Part shown: piece by piece, positions 1 to 10,050 of the stretch
How the letters are laid out: the number at the start of each line of letters is the position of its first letter
How positions within the stretch are numbered: position 1 is the first letter of the stretch
Assembly: GCF_022808815.1 (NCBI RefSeq)
Contig: NZ_JAKZLC010000004.1
Location: 186,001-250,000, forward strand
From: Geothrix paludis
GTDB taxonomy: Bacteria; Acidobacteriota; Holophagae; Holophagales; Holophagaceae
Reading direction: 5' to 3'
Length of the DNA: 64,000 nucleotides
Made by a program: the position numbers and the translations under genes
Notes under the pieces: generated by a model
What the model was told of the DNA's origin: nothing
The model's database searches: none
The model's input: the letters and a program-made list of their open reading frames with translations, nothing else

Positions 1-182
1 GCTACGTCTTCCTGACGGATTCGGGTGAGACCACCACCTCGGGCTTCACCCCCCACCTCGGCGTCGGCGTCGAGGTGCCGCTCGGGAGGCAGTGGCTCCT
101 GCGCCTGGACGGGAGCCTGTTCCCCCGGGTGCTGTCCCATCGCCTCGTCCGCGTGAGCGCGGGCGCGGCCTGGCGCTTCTAG
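1..182 (+). CDS. C-terminal end of an outer-membrane beta-barrel protein (5' partial)
   Basis: The window opens inside a reading frame (codons from base 3) that stops with TAG at 180-182. The 59 visible residues alternate polar and hydrophobic positions in amphipathic strands (for example VGVEVPLG, LLRLDGSL, RVSAGAAWRF) and end in Phe, the usual C-terminal signature recognised by the BAM complex. This supports an outer-membrane or porin-like barrel. Which one cannot be said because the body lies outside the window. It converges with dsbD, leaving only 16 bases between the two stop codons. Confidence 0.6.
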   Translation, partial: YVFLTDSGETTTSGFTPHLGVGVEVPLGRQWLLRLDGSLFPRVLSHRLVRVSAGAAWRF

Positions 183-198
183 GCGAGGCCGCCGTCCC

Positions 199-1944
<1,746 letters not shown>

Positions 1945-2035
1945 GGACACTCCAGGCGTGCCGTGGGGCACCCTCCATGATCCCCTGGGCGGACCGCCCT
2001 CCGCCAGCGGCCACTGCGATGGCAGGGGCCGGCGA

Positions 2036-2512
2036 TCAGGACAGGCCGCCCGCGGCCCGCTGGACGAAGTTCTGGAGGCCCATCTGCCCGATGAGGTCGA
2101 GCTGGGTCTCCAGCCAGTCCACATGTTCCTCCTCGCTCTCCAGGATGTCCTGGGCGAGGTCGCGGCTCACGTAGTCACGGATGCCCTCGGCATAGGCGAT
2201 GGTCTCGCGCAGGTCCTTCATGGCGTCCATCTCCAGCGCCAAGTCCCCCTCCAGGACCTCCTTGGGGTTCTGGCCGATGCGCAGCTTGTGCAGGTCCTGC
2301 ATGCTGGGCAGGCCTTCCAGGAAGAGGATCCGCTCGATGAGCCGGTCGGCGTGCTTCATCTCGTCGATGGATTCCCGGTACTCGTGCTCTCCCAGCTCCT
2401 TCAGGCCCCAATTGCGGCACATGCGGGCGTGGAGGAAGTACTGGTTGATGGCCGTGAGTTCGTTGCGGAGGAGCCGGTTCAAGTGCTGGATGAGGGTCGC
2501 ATCGCCTTGCAT
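2036..2512 (-). CDS. bfr: Bacterioferritin
   Basis: A 158-residue four-helix ferritin subunit of normal length. The dinuclear ferroxidase ligands are all visible: E18, E51, H54, E94, E127 and H130. The axial heme ligand M52 sits in EMKHAD, which separates true heme-containing Bfr from plain ferritin. It stores iron as a 24-mer in the cytoplasm. It lies 59 bases downstream of bfd on the same strand, the classic storage and release pair, so the two are probably co-transcribed. Confidence 0.96.
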   Translation of the reverse strand: MQGDATLIQHLNRLLRNELTAINQYFLHARMCRNWGLKELGEHEYRESIDEMKHADRLIERILFLEGLPSMQDLHKLRIGQNPKEVLEGDLALEMDAMKDLRETIAYAEGIRDYVSRDLAQDILESEEEHVDWLETQLDLIGQMGLQNFVQRAAGGLS

Positions 2513-2571
2513 GGGGCCTCCCGTGAAAAGGCCCTCACCATAGCCACCTTTGCCGGTTCTTCACAAGGATT

Positions 2572-2925
2572 TCAGCCAGCCTTGGCGACCTCCGCCGGGC
2601 CCCAGGCCAGATCCGAGGCCGGGCCCCAAGCCGGGGTCGTGGCCGGGTCCGACGTCGGCCCCCAGGTCGGGCGGCAGCGGCCCCGGCAGCCCCAGGGCGT
2701 GGTCCGGAGATCCAGGGCAGGATCCAAGGCGGGATCCAGAGCCACCCCCACCGGCTCCCCGGCCCGGATGGCCAGCACCGCCTCGGCCATGGCCCCAAGG
2801 CAGCGCCCGCAGTCCGGCTTGGCCTCCAGGGCCTCGAAGACCGCCTTCACCGACGCCGCGCCGCGCTCCCGCACGGCCCAGACGACCTGGTCTTCCGTGA
2901 TGGCGTTGCAGACGCAGAGATACAT
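2572..2925 (-). CDS. bfd: Bacterioferritin-associated ferredoxin (Bfd) with a repetitive C-terminal tail
   Basis: Residues 1-60 match the Bfd/BFD-like [2Fe-2S] fold, with cysteines C4 and C6 (CVCN) and C39 and C42 (CGRC). Bfd reduces bacterioferritin heme so that stored ferric iron can be released. Typical Bfd is about 60-75 residues. Here a further 55 residues follow, low in complexity and rich in Gly, Pro, Trp and Asp, with echoes such as DPALDPALD and GPTSDPA/GPASDLA. That tail may be a real extension or drift past a lost stop. The gene precedes bfr. Confidence 0.85.
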   Translation of the reverse strand: MYLCVCNAITEDQVVWAVRERGAASVKAVFEALEAKPDCGRCLGAMAEAVLAIRAGEPVGVALDPALDPALDLRTTPWGCRGRCRPTWGPTSDPATTPAWGPASDLAWGPAEVAKAG

Positions 2926-3032
2926 GCCCGACCTCAGGGATCCATTTTAGACAAAAGAGAAAGAGTCTCAATATTGAATTCTGTGATCTCCGCCACAAAC
3001 CCCGGCCCCGGCGGCTGGATTAGGCTGGAACC
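2926..3032. promoter_or_regulatory. Divergent control region between bfd and the HD-domain gene
   Basis: This is an AT-rich island in a GC-rich genome. It contains a perfect 10-bp palindrome TCAATATTGA (2968-2977). Bfd/bfr systems are commonly iron-regulated, so an iron-sensing repressor site is plausible, but I see no classical Fur box. On the plus side TAGGCT (3021-3026) lies six bases from the HD gene ATG with no Shine-Dalgarno, which suggests a leaderless transcript. Confidence 0.35.
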
Positions 3033-3704
3033 ATGACGCCGAGCCCTTCCTTCCCCTGGTTCGCGCCCCTGATGGCGCGCCTTCGGACCCATCTGGCCGC
3101 CGAGCCCTTCCCCCGGGACGCCGCCCACGACCTGGGCCACATCCTGCGGGTGGCGCGCCTGGCGGCCGCCCTGGCCGCCGAGGAGGGTGCCGATGCCGAG
3201 GTCTGCGTGGCCGCGGCCCTGCTCCACGACCTGGTCTACCGCCCCAAGAACCACCCGGAGTCGCCCCTCACCGCTCGCATGGCCGCGGACCTGGTGCCCC
3301 AGTGGTGCCGGGAGACGCCGGGGCTGGAGACGAAGGCCGAGGCCATCGCCGCCGCGGTGGCCACCCACAGCTGGAGCGGAGGCCAGGCCCCCGGCAGCCT
3401 GGAGGCCGCCGTGCTGCAGGATGCCGACCGCCTGGAGGCCCTGGGCGCCATTGGCATCGCCCGGGTCTTCGCCACGGGCGCCAGCTTCGGGGCTGGCCTC
3501 TGGCACCCGGAGGACCCCTGGGCCGAGGGCCGCGACCTGGATGACAAGGCCTGGAGCCTGGACCACTTCGAACGGAAGCTCCTCAAGCTGGCCGCCGGCA
3601 TGACCACCGCCGCGGGACGCCGCCGCGCCGGGGCCCGGCAGGCGGTCATGACCGCCTACCTGGCCGACCTCCGCGCGGAGCTGGGAACGGCGACCGAGCC
3701 CTGA
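3033..3704 (+). CDS. HD-domain phosphohydrolase, YedJ-like
   Basis: A 223-residue cytoplasmic protein with the HD metal-dependent phosphohydrolase signature: H32/H36, the HD doublet H65-D66 in LLHDLVY, H112, and D130/D132 in LQDADRLEALGAIGIARVF. That last segment is characteristic of the YedJ/YpgQ subgroup, whose tested members hydrolyse nucleotides. The substrate here is unknown. No ribosome-binding site precedes the ATG. The gene stands alone between the bfd divergent region and the QueD-fold gene, 49 bases away. Confidence 0.8.
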   Translation: MTPSPSFPWFAPLMARLRTHLAAEPFPRDAAHDLGHILRVARLAAALAAEEGADAEVCVAAALLHDLVYRPKNHPESPLTARMAADLVPQWCRETPGLETKAEAIAAAVATHSWSGGQAPGSLEAAVLQDADRLEALGAIGIARVFATGASFGAGLWHPEDPWAEGRDLDDKAWSLDHFERKLLKLAAGMTTAAGRRRAGARQAVMTAYLADLRAELGTATEP

Positions 3705-3742
3705 TCGCCGTTCCTCATGTCCGCAGTCCCATGGCCGATAGC

Positions 3743-3748
3743 TATACT
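3743..3748 (+). promoter_or_regulatory. -10 element (TATACT) five bases upstream of the QueD-fold start codon
   Basis: TATACT is followed by CAGCC and then ATG at 3754. With a normal initiation distance the transcript would start at or next to the ATG, so the message is probably leaderless. No purine-rich ribosome site is present. Confidence 0.45.
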
Positions 3749-3753
3749 CAGCC

Positions 3754-4104
3754 ATGCCTTTCACCCTCTCCCTCCGACGCCCCTTTGTGGCCGATCATTT
3801 CCACGACCTTCCTGGATTCCAGGAGGATCGGCATGGGCACAACTGGGAAGTCGAGGCCACGGTCGAGCTGGTCTCCGAAGCCGATGAGGCCGCCTTCGCC
3901 AAGGCCCTGGACGCCTGGCTGGAAGCCGTGGACTACCACCTGCTGAACACCCTTCCCCGACTGGAAGGGAGGAACCCCACCGCCGAGATCCTCGCCGAAT
4001 GGGCCTTCGAGCACCTGCGGGAGGCGGACCTGCAGCCGCACAGCGTGAGGATCCGGGAAAAGGCCAACTACTGGGCGCTCTGCCGGGGAGACGCCACGTC
4101 ATGA
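3754..4104 (+). CDS. 6-pyruvoyl-tetrahydropterin synthase / QueD-fold protein without the catalytic cysteine
   Basis: A 116-residue T-fold protein of the PTPS/QueD family. The three zinc histidines are H15 (FVADHF), H27 and H29 (HGHN). The VDYHLLN segment (D60, H62) and the substrate-anchoring Glu in IREKANYW (E102) are conserved. QueD converts dihydroneopterin triphosphate to carboxytetrahydropterin in queuosine synthesis using a Cys four residues before the first HGH histidine; here that position is Gln23 and no Cys occurs nearby. The family call is firm, but the QueD reaction is not. No other queuosine gene is close. The stop overlaps the next start (ATGA). Confidence 0.75.
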   Translation: MPFTLSLRRPFVADHFHDLPGFQEDRHGHNWEVEATVELVSEADEAAFAKALDAWLEAVDYHLLNTLPRLEGRNPTAEILAEWAFEHLREADLQPHSVRIREKANYWALCRGDATS

Positions 4105-5456
4105 GACCCGCCCGCAGGCCAGGTCCGGGCCCAAGTCGGCGCATGGGCCTCTGCATAGGCCTGTGCTCGGGGCTCTTCCTGGTCTTGACGGGCTGTGGGC
4201 GCCAGGCGGCCCAGGAGGCAGCTTCGCGGCCCGCTCCCCCGCCCAGGCCCGCCACCTCGGCCCGGAAGGACTGGTCCTGGCGCCCCGTGGGGGGGTTGGC
4301 CATCCTGGAAGGCGAGCTGGCCTCTCCTGCGGAGCTGGTGCTGGAGGGACGCTCCATCCGGGAGACCCGCTTCGCCGAGGCAGGTCCGGTGCGCTGGGAG
4401 CTGTTCCGGCCCCCCGTGGGCGAGACCGCCCTGCTGCGCACCGGTTCCGGCCAGATCCTGGCCCGCTTCGAGTTCGTGCTGCCTCCGCCGGCCAGGATCG
4501 CGCCGCCCCCGAAACCCAGTGCCCGCGCCACTTCCGCGATCCCGTCCAAGAGGCCGCATGCCGATCCGCCGGCCCGACCTCCGAGAGCCTTGCCGGCATC
4601 GCCCGCGCCGACCCCCGATCGGGCCGCTCCCCTGCCAAGCCCCACCCCGTTCCTCCTTCCCCGCGCCGCTGCTCCAGCCCCGGGCTCGGGCCCCTGGCCC
4701 GGGATGGGCGAGGCGCTCAACCTCACCCGCGGCCCCGGGGGACAGAAGCGGCTGCTGCTCAGCTTCGATGGCGGCTCCAATGCGGAGGTCGCCACTGAGA
4801 TCCTCGACACCCTGAAGGCCCGGGGCGTGCACACCACCATCTTCCTCACGGGCGCCTTCATCCAGCACTTCCCGGCCCTGGTGAAGCGCATGGCGGCCGA
4901 AGGGCACGAACTGGGCAACCACACCATGAACCATCCCCACTTCGCGCCGGGCATGAAGCGCGATCCCAAGTGGACCAAGGAGCGGGTGCAGCGGGAGCTC
5001 CTGGAGGCGGACGCGGCCATGGTGCGCCTCCTCGGCCGCCCCATGGACCCCTACTGGCGGGCGCCCTACGGCGAGCAGACCGCCGAGATCCGCCGCTGGG
5101 CCGAGGAACTGGGCTATCGCCACGTGGGCTGGAGCGAAGGCGCGGACACCCTGGACTGGGCGACACCGAAGGAGCGCCGCCTGTACCGCAGCGGCGACGC
5201 CATCCTGCAGCGTCTCAGGCAGCGCCTGGACCGCGATGGCGACGGCCTCATCGTGCTCATGCACCTGGGCTCGGAGCGGGCCGAGAAGGACCGGCCCTCC
5301 GCGGGGCTGGGGGCCTTCATGGACCGCGCACGGCGGGAAGGCTGGGCCTTCGTGCCGGCCAGCGCCTTCCTGCACGACCTCGGCAAGCCCGCCTGGAACC
5401 CGCAGCTCCGCCTGGCCTTCCTGCAACCTCCGGCCCCCGCGCCCCAGGCCCGCTGA
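4101..5456 (+). CDS. Lipoprotein polysaccharide deacetylase (NodB domain)
   Basis: A 451-residue predicted lipoprotein. After a basic start, a hydrophobic stretch ends in the lipobox LTGC, so it is probably exported and lipid-anchored. A Pro/Ala-rich linker (about 130-210) leads to a carbohydrate esterase family 4 (NodB) domain. Its motifs are SFDGG (motif 1, normally TFDDG), NHTMNHPH (metal histidines), YWRAPYG (motif 3), the DTLDW segment, and IVLMHLG (motif 5). The enzyme likely N-deacetylates peptidoglycan or another N-acetyl polysaccharide in the envelope. The Asp-to-Gly change in motif 1 leaves one acidic residue there and may alter activity. The ATG at 4101 overlaps the previous stop; a longer upstream reading lacks a signal sequence. 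Confidence 0.85.
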   Translation: MRPARRPGPGPSRRMGLCIGLCSGLFLVLTGCGRQAAQEAASRPAPPPRPATSARKDWSWRPVGGLAILEGELASPAELVLEGRSIRETRFAEAGPVRWELFRPPVGETALLRTGSGQILARFEFVLPPPARIAPPPKPSARATSAIPSKRPHADPPARPPRALPASPAPTPDRAAPLPSPTPFLLPRAAAPAPGSGPWPGMGEALNLTRGPGGQKRLLLSFDGGSNAEVATEILDTLKARGVHTTIFLTGAFIQHFPALVKRMAAEGHELGNHTMNHPHFAPGMKRDPKWTKERVQRELLEADAAMVRLLGRPMDPYWRAPYGEQTAEIRRWAEELGYRHVGWSEGADTLDWATPKERRLYRSGDAILQRLRQRLDRDGDGLIVLMHLGSERAEKDRPSAGLGAFMDRARREGWAFVPASAFLHDLGKPAWNPQLRLAFLQPPAPAPQAR

Positions 5457-5473
5457 GCGCCGCGTCCCTGGGC

Positions 5474-5479
5474 TACACT
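5474..5479 (+). promoter_or_regulatory. -10 element (TACACT) for ftsK
   Basis: TACACT lies 25 bases before the TTG start of ftsK, after the deacetylase stop. The same hexamer precedes smpB, the TPR gene and def, which suggests the house -10 sequence of this genome. GGAGG at 5496-5500 serves the TTG. Confidence 0.4.
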
Positions 5480-5504
5480 GAAGCCCAGACACCTTGGAGG
5501 CGCG

Positions 5505-8048
5505 TTGCAGGGGATCGGCCGTTGGATGCTGAGGGCAGGACTGGGCTTCGTGGCCCTGGTGCTGCTGCTCTCGCTGGCCAGCTTCCATCCCCTGGACCCG
5601 CACCCCTTCACCCAGGGCGCCGCCGTGGCGGGCGTGCAGAACCTCTGCGGCACCGTCGGGGCCACCATCGCGGGCCTGCTCCAGACCCTCATGGGTATGG
5701 GCGCCTGGATCGTCCCGCCCTACCTGCTCTGGGAGGCCTGGCCCCGGGAGGAGCACCGCTGGCCCGGCCGCCTGGCTTGGCTGGGCCTGGCCCTGGCGGT
5801 CTGGACGGCCCTCGGCGCCTTCGGCAGCCGGTCCTGGCCGGGCCTCGATGGCGTGGGCACCGTGGAGATCCGCTGGGGCGGCTGGCTGGGAAGCACCCTC
5901 TGGCCCGCCCAGCGCCACCTCCTGGGCCCCGTCGGACTGCCTCTCTTCCTGGCCCTGGTGATGCTCACCTGCGCCCTCGTCCTGGCTCCGTCCGTGACGC
6001 GGAGCATCGGCCGGCTGCTGCACCGCTGGCTGGGCGAGACCGCCTGGCCCTGGATGAAGCCCATGCCCGCCAAGGGCTTCCAGGGTTTCCTCGGCATGGT
6101 GAAGCGGCCCTTCCTTCGGGGCCGCAACCCGGACCAGCCGGACCTGGATGCGGCGGATGGCGCGGCCTTGCTGGCCCTGGCCCAGCGCCAGGACGCCCTG
6201 GAGGCCCAGCGCGAAGCCCTGCTCAAGGCCGAGCTGGAAACGGCGGAGATCCGCAAGAAGCAGCCCCTCATCCGGGCCGAGGACCTGCTTCCGCCCATCC
6301 AGTCCATCAACCTCGACGCTGCCCAGACCCTCATCGACGCGCAACCACTCCCCACCTCCGCACCGACACCCCCGCTGGCCGCCGACGCCCCCTTCCGCGC
6401 CAAGCTGCTCGCCGAGGCCCCGCCGCCGCCCAAGCCGAAGCCCACCGTGGCCAAGGTCCAGGTGGCCAAGGACCGCTTCGGGCGGGAGATCGTCCAGCCC
6501 CCGCTGCCCCTCACGGAGCCCACCCCGGCGCGCCCCCTGCCCGCTCCGCCGCCAGAGCCGGAGCCGGGCCCGGCCTCCCGCGAGACCCTGCCTCCGCGCC
6601 GGCTCTTCGATCCGCCCGGCCAGCACGCCAAGGCCGACCTCGCCGCGCTGGAGTCCATCAAGGATGTCATTGGACAGAAACTGTCCGAATTCAAGATCAA
6701 GGGCGCCGTCACCGGCATGCAGCCCGGCCCCGTGGTCACCGTCTTCGAGTTCCAGCCCGACCCCGGCATCCCCCTGTCGCGCATCCTGGGCATGGAGGAG
6801 GACCTGGCCCTGGCCCTCCAGGCCGAAGCGGTGCGCATGGACCGCATTCCCGGCAAGAACCTGGTGGGCATCGAGGTGCCCAACCCCAAGCGCGAGATCA
6901 TCACCTTCCGCGAGGTCATCGACAGCCCCGCATTCCGCGACGCGCCAGGGCTTCTCCAGCTGGCGCTCGGTAAGGACATCGCCGGTAAGCCCGTGGTGGC
7001 CGACCTCAACAAGATGCCCCACCTGCTCATCGGCGGCAGCACCGGCAGCGGCAAGAGCGTGGGCGTGAACGCCATGATCTGTTCCTGCCTCGTGCGCGCC
7101 CTGCCCGACGAGGTGAAGCTCATCCTCGTGGACCCGAAGATGGTGGAGCTGGGCGTCTACGAGGACATCCCCCACCTGTGGGCGCCGGTGGTCACGGACA
7201 TGAAAGAGGCGGGCCGCGTGCTCAAGTGGGTGGTGGCCCAGATGGAGGACCGCTACCGCCGCCTGGCCCTGCTCAGCGTGCGCGACCTGAAGGGATTCAA
7301 CACCAAGATCACCGACGCCGGCGGAAGCCTGGATATCTCCGAGCGCACGCCCAACCCGCGCTGGCCCGACCGTCCCGCGGTGCTGGACCCCATGCCCCAC
7401 GTGGTGGTGGTCATCGACGAGCTGGCGGACCTCATGATGGTGGCCCGCAGCGAGGTGGAGGACAGCATCGCGCGCATCGCCCAGAAGGCCCGCGCCGTGG
7501 GCATCCACCTCATCCTCGCCACCCAGCGGCCCAGCGTGGACGTGGTCACGGGCGTCATCAAGGCCAACCTGCCCAGCCGCCTCAGCTACCGCGTGCGCAC
7601 CAAGATCGACAGCCGCACCATCCTGGATTCCGGCGGCGGCGAGCAGCTGCTGGGCGCGGGCGACGCCCTCTTCCTGCCCAACGGCGCCAGCCACCCCCGG
7701 CGCATCCACGCGCCCTTCCTCACGGAGGACGAGACCCTGCGCCTCGTCACCTGGCTGCGGGAGCGCGGCCGGCCCGATTACAACCAGTCCCTCGTCAGCG
7801 CCATGGAGACCGAGGAGGAGACGGCCCTATTCGACGAGGCGGAGATGGGCGGCGGCGACGACATCTACGTGCGGGCCCTCGCCGTGGTGAAGCGCGAGCG
7901 CAAGGCCAGCACGAGCCTCCTCCAGCGCAAGCTCAACCTCGGCTATGGACGGGCGGCGCGGCTCATCGACCGCATGGAGGAAGAGGGCATCGTGGGGCCG
8001 GACCGGGGCGCGGGTAAGCCGCGGGAAGTGCTGGTCGAGGCCGAGTAG
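5505..8048 (+). CDS. ftsK: DNA translocase FtsK/SpoIIIE
   Basis: An 847-residue septal DNA pump. About four transmembrane helices (1-170) anchor it. A charged, Pro-rich linker (about 200-370) leads to the alpha/beta motor, with Walker A GGSTGSGKS near residue 510, Walker B VVVIDELADLM near 635, and the arginine-rich RVRTKIDSRTIL segment. The C-terminal gamma winged helix (about 785-845: LLQRKLNLGYGRAARLIDRM) reads polar KOPS sites and activates XerCD. It drives the chromosome terminus through the closing septum. The TTG start is supported by GGAGG four bases upstream. Confidence 0.95.
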   Translation: MQGIGRWMLRAGLGFVALVLLLSLASFHPLDPHPFTQGAAVAGVQNLCGTVGATIAGLLQTLMGMGAWIVPPYLLWEAWPREEHRWPGRLAWLGLALAVWTALGAFGSRSWPGLDGVGTVEIRWGGWLGSTLWPAQRHLLGPVGLPLFLALVMLTCALVLAPSVTRSIGRLLHRWLGETAWPWMKPMPAKGFQGFLGMVKRPFLRGRNPDQPDLDAADGAALLALAQRQDALEAQREALLKAELETAEIRKKQPLIRAEDLLPPIQSINLDAAQTLIDAQPLPTSAPTPPLAADAPFRAKLLAEAPPPPKPKPTVAKVQVAKDRFGREIVQPPLPLTEPTPARPLPAPPPEPEPGPASRETLPPRRLFDPPGQHAKADLAALESIKDVIGQKLSEFKIKGAVTGMQPGPVVTVFEFQPDPGIPLSRILGMEEDLALALQAEAVRMDRIPGKNLVGIEVPNPKREIITFREVIDSPAFRDAPGLLQLALGKDIAGKPVVADLNKMPHLLIGGSTGSGKSVGVNAMICSCLVRALPDEVKLILVDPKMVELGVYEDIPHLWAPVVTDMKEAGRVLKWVVAQMEDRYRRLALLSVRDLKGFNTKITDAGGSLDISERTPNPRWPDRPAVLDPMPHVVVVIDELADLMMVARSEVEDSIARIAQKARAVGIHLILATQRPSVDVVTGVIKANLPSRLSYRVRTKIDSRTILDSGGGEQLLGAGDALFLPNGASHPRRIHAPFLTEDETLRLVTWLRERGRPDYNQSLVSAMETEEETALFDEAEMGGGDDIYVRALAVVKRERKASTSLLQRKLNLGYGRAARLIDRMEEEGIVGPDRGAGKPREVLVEAE

Positions 8049-8091
8049 TCACGAGCGTGTGGGTTCCTGTCCCAGGGCTAAAGAGCTGGAA

Positions 8092-8128
8092 CGCAGAGGA
8101 CGCAGAGAAAAGCAAAAAGCCTTCTGCC
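8092..8128. repeat. Decayed copy of the CGCAGAGA 9-bp repeat family (family B)
   Basis: Two 9-bp units, ACGCAGAGG and ACGCAGAGA, are followed by AAAAGCAAAAAGCC and a remnant of the opposite arm (TTCTGCC). The intact version of this element is at 36053-36126. Only the left arm is preserved here. Confidence 0.6.
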
Positions 8129-8129
8129 A

Positions 8130-8285
8130 GTGATGCACGGTGATGAAAAGATCATCTGCACACATGCTCCGATTGCGTGGATCGGCAGCATCAGCACGGG
8201 CACGCCGTGAAGCCCATGCGCAGCTTGCAGCTGCCAGAGGCAGGACCAGGCAGCTCCCATCACCGTTCATCACGGTTCATCGCCG
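8130..8285. repeat. 10-bp-period inverted repeat (GTGATGNACG family); remainder of the 8049-8515 gap shows no gene
   Basis: The left arm has GTGATGCACG followed by GTGATGAA. The right arm (about 8257-8285) has CATCACCGTT, CATCACGGTT and CATCGCC, the reverse complement spaced at 10 bp. The core between the arms has no recognisable coding content. The rest of the 467-base gap up to the rhodanese gene is unremarkable apart from that gene's GGGAG ribosome site at 8505-8509. Confidence 0.55.
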
Positions 8286-8515
8286 GCTGTCTTGGCATTT
8301 GAACCTGGGTGTGGCCGAAGCACGGGAGGGCGCGACCATGCCTTCTCGGACCAGAACTGATTTCGGGCCCAGTGGCAGGCCGCACCTGTATTTTCACTCC
8401 CCCGTCAGGTGGGCTGAAGCTTCCACCGAGGTGTCCGTAGACCGTGGTCACAATCCATCTGCATGCATGGCCAAACAACCATAGACTCCATTCGTACATG
8501 ACCACGGGAGAGTCT

Positions 8516-9889
8516 ATGGCAATCCACCACCCCTTCATCCTTCCGCTGGCCGCCGCCTGCGCCCTGGCTACCGCCCAGGCCCCGGCCCCGAAGCCCGCCT
8601 CCGCGAAGATCTGCACCACCTGCCACACCACGGCCGCCGACAACCTCCGCGGCCACTTCGACAACCTGGTCCTGAAGAACGCCTCCTTCCAGCTCAAGAT
8701 CGACGAGCGCACGGAGGTGCTGCGCTTCGATAAGGCCACCCTGAAGGTGGTCACGCCCGAGCCCGCCGCCAACGCCGAGGCGGCGCTGAAGTCCATCGCC
8801 AAGGGCCACGAGGTGCGCGTCCAGTTCACCGAGAAGGATGGCGTGAAGACCGCCGTGGCGGTGTTCGCCAAGCCCCCCGTCAAGCTGGCCGCCAGCGAGA
8901 TCATGACCCTCGACGAGCTCCAGAAGCTGGTGGCCACGGGCCCTGAGAAGGGGAAGTACTTCCTCTTCGACTCCCGGCCCGCGCCGCGCTTCATGGAAGG
9001 CGCCATCCCCACGGCCGTGAACCTGCCCTTCCCGGCCTTCGACAAGAACGTGGACAAGCTGCCCGCCGACAAGGGCGCGCTGGTGATCTTCTACTGCAGC
9101 GGGAAGACCTGCAACATGAGCCCCGGGTCGCTCGCCAAGGCCAAGAAGCTGGGATACACGAACGCCAAGGTGTTCGTGGACGGCATGCCCGCCTGGACGA
9201 AGAAGGCCTACGGCGTGCTGAGCCCCGCCTCCCTGAAGGCCGCGTTCCTCGACACGCAGACGCCCCTGGTGATCCTCGACGCCCGCCCCGCCCCTGAAGC
9301 CTCCAAGGGCTTCATCAAGGACGCCGTGGCCGTGGATCCCGCGAAGACGGCCGACCTGCTCAAGACCTTCCCCTCCGCCAAGCTGAAGCCCCCGGTGGTG
9401 GTGGTGGATGAGACCGGCGGCGACGCGGCGAAGGCCGTGGCCTCAGATCTCGTGAAGGCCGGCTACGTGGGCGTGAATGTCCTCTCCGGCGGCTTCAAAG
9501 CCTGGCAGGCCGCGTCGATGCCGGTGGAGACGGGAACTCTGGCTACCAAGGCCACCTTCGTGCCGAAGCCCCGCCCGGGCGCCATCGCCCCCGCGGACTT
9601 CACGAAGCTCGCGAACCTGGCCCCCGCCGAGCGCGGCGCCGTGATCCTGGACGTCCGGAACCCTGACGAAACGAAGAACGGCATCATCAAGGGCGCCCTC
9701 ACCATCCCCGAGCCCCAGCTCTTGGCCCGCCTCGCCGAAGTTCCCAAGGGCCAGAAGGTGGTCTGCCACTGCTCCACGGGCATCCGCGCCGAGCTGGCCT
9801 ACCACCTGCTGAAGGAGAAGGGCTACGACGTGCAGTTCCTCCCCACGGAGATCACCATCATCGACAGCGGAGAGTTCACCCTCGACTGA
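8516..9889 (+). CDS. Exported protein with a c-type heme motif and three rhodanese-like domains
   Basis: A 457-residue exported protein. A signal peptide (1-22) is followed by a single heme c site CTTCH (33-37), then a beta-rich spacer and three rhodanese-like domains. Domain 1 (about 128-235) has active-loop C194 (FYCSGKTC). Domain 2 (about 236-335) lacks a catalytic Cys (VVVDETGGD). Domain 3 (about 355-455) has C419 in CHCSTGIRA. Rhodaneses transfer sulfane sulfur through a cysteine persulfide; joining this to a heme suggests periplasmic sulfur redox chemistry, which is inference. The ATG at 8516 is preferred because GGGAG lies six bases upstream and a signal peptide starts there. Confidence 0.85.
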   Translation: MAIHHPFILPLAAACALATAQAPAPKPASAKICTTCHTTAADNLRGHFDNLVLKNASFQLKIDERTEVLRFDKATLKVVTPEPAANAEAALKSIAKGHEVRVQFTEKDGVKTAVAVFAKPPVKLAASEIMTLDELQKLVATGPEKGKYFLFDSRPAPRFMEGAIPTAVNLPFPAFDKNVDKLPADKGALVIFYCSGKTCNMSPGSLAKAKKLGYTNAKVFVDGMPAWTKKAYGVLSPASLKAAFLDTQTPLVILDARPAPEASKGFIKDAVAVDPAKTADLLKTFPSAKLKPPVVVVDETGGDAAKAVASDLVKAGYVGVNVLSGGFKAWQAASMPVETGTLATKATFVPKPRPGAIAPADFTKLANLAPAERGAVILDVRNPDETKNGIIKGALTIPEPQLLARLAEVPKGQKVVCHCSTGIRAELAYHLLKEKGYDVQFLPTEITIIDSGEFTLD

Positions 9890-9902
9890 CGGCACCTCGC
9901 GC

Positions 9903-9938
9903 ATAAACAAGGCCGGCCCCAAGGCCGGCCTTGTTTAT
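9903..9938. terminator. Strong terminator hairpin after the rhodanese gene
   Basis: A perfect 16-bp stem, ATAAACAAGGCCGGCC and its complement, closes a CCAA loop 14 bases after the stop at 9889. The distal arm ends in TTGTTTAT. Confidence 0.85.
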
Positions 9939-10050
9939 GTTTCTTCCGGAATTTCAGTGAAAGCAGGCTCACAGAGGGATCTGCAGAAGACACCGAGAAC
10001 CGCAGCAGCGAGGTTCCACAGCAAGAACCAGCCAATCCTCCCCCTTCATG

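Noticed and set aside
4068-7709. Very long minus-strand open frame (over 1200 codons) across the deacetylase and ftsK
   Set aside because: Antisense shadow typical of high-GC DNA; no motif, while the plus strand has complete conserved genes.
8140-8484. Open frame of about 114 codons in the gap after ftsK
   Set aside because: It runs through decayed repeats, has no ribosome site and no recognisable protein features.
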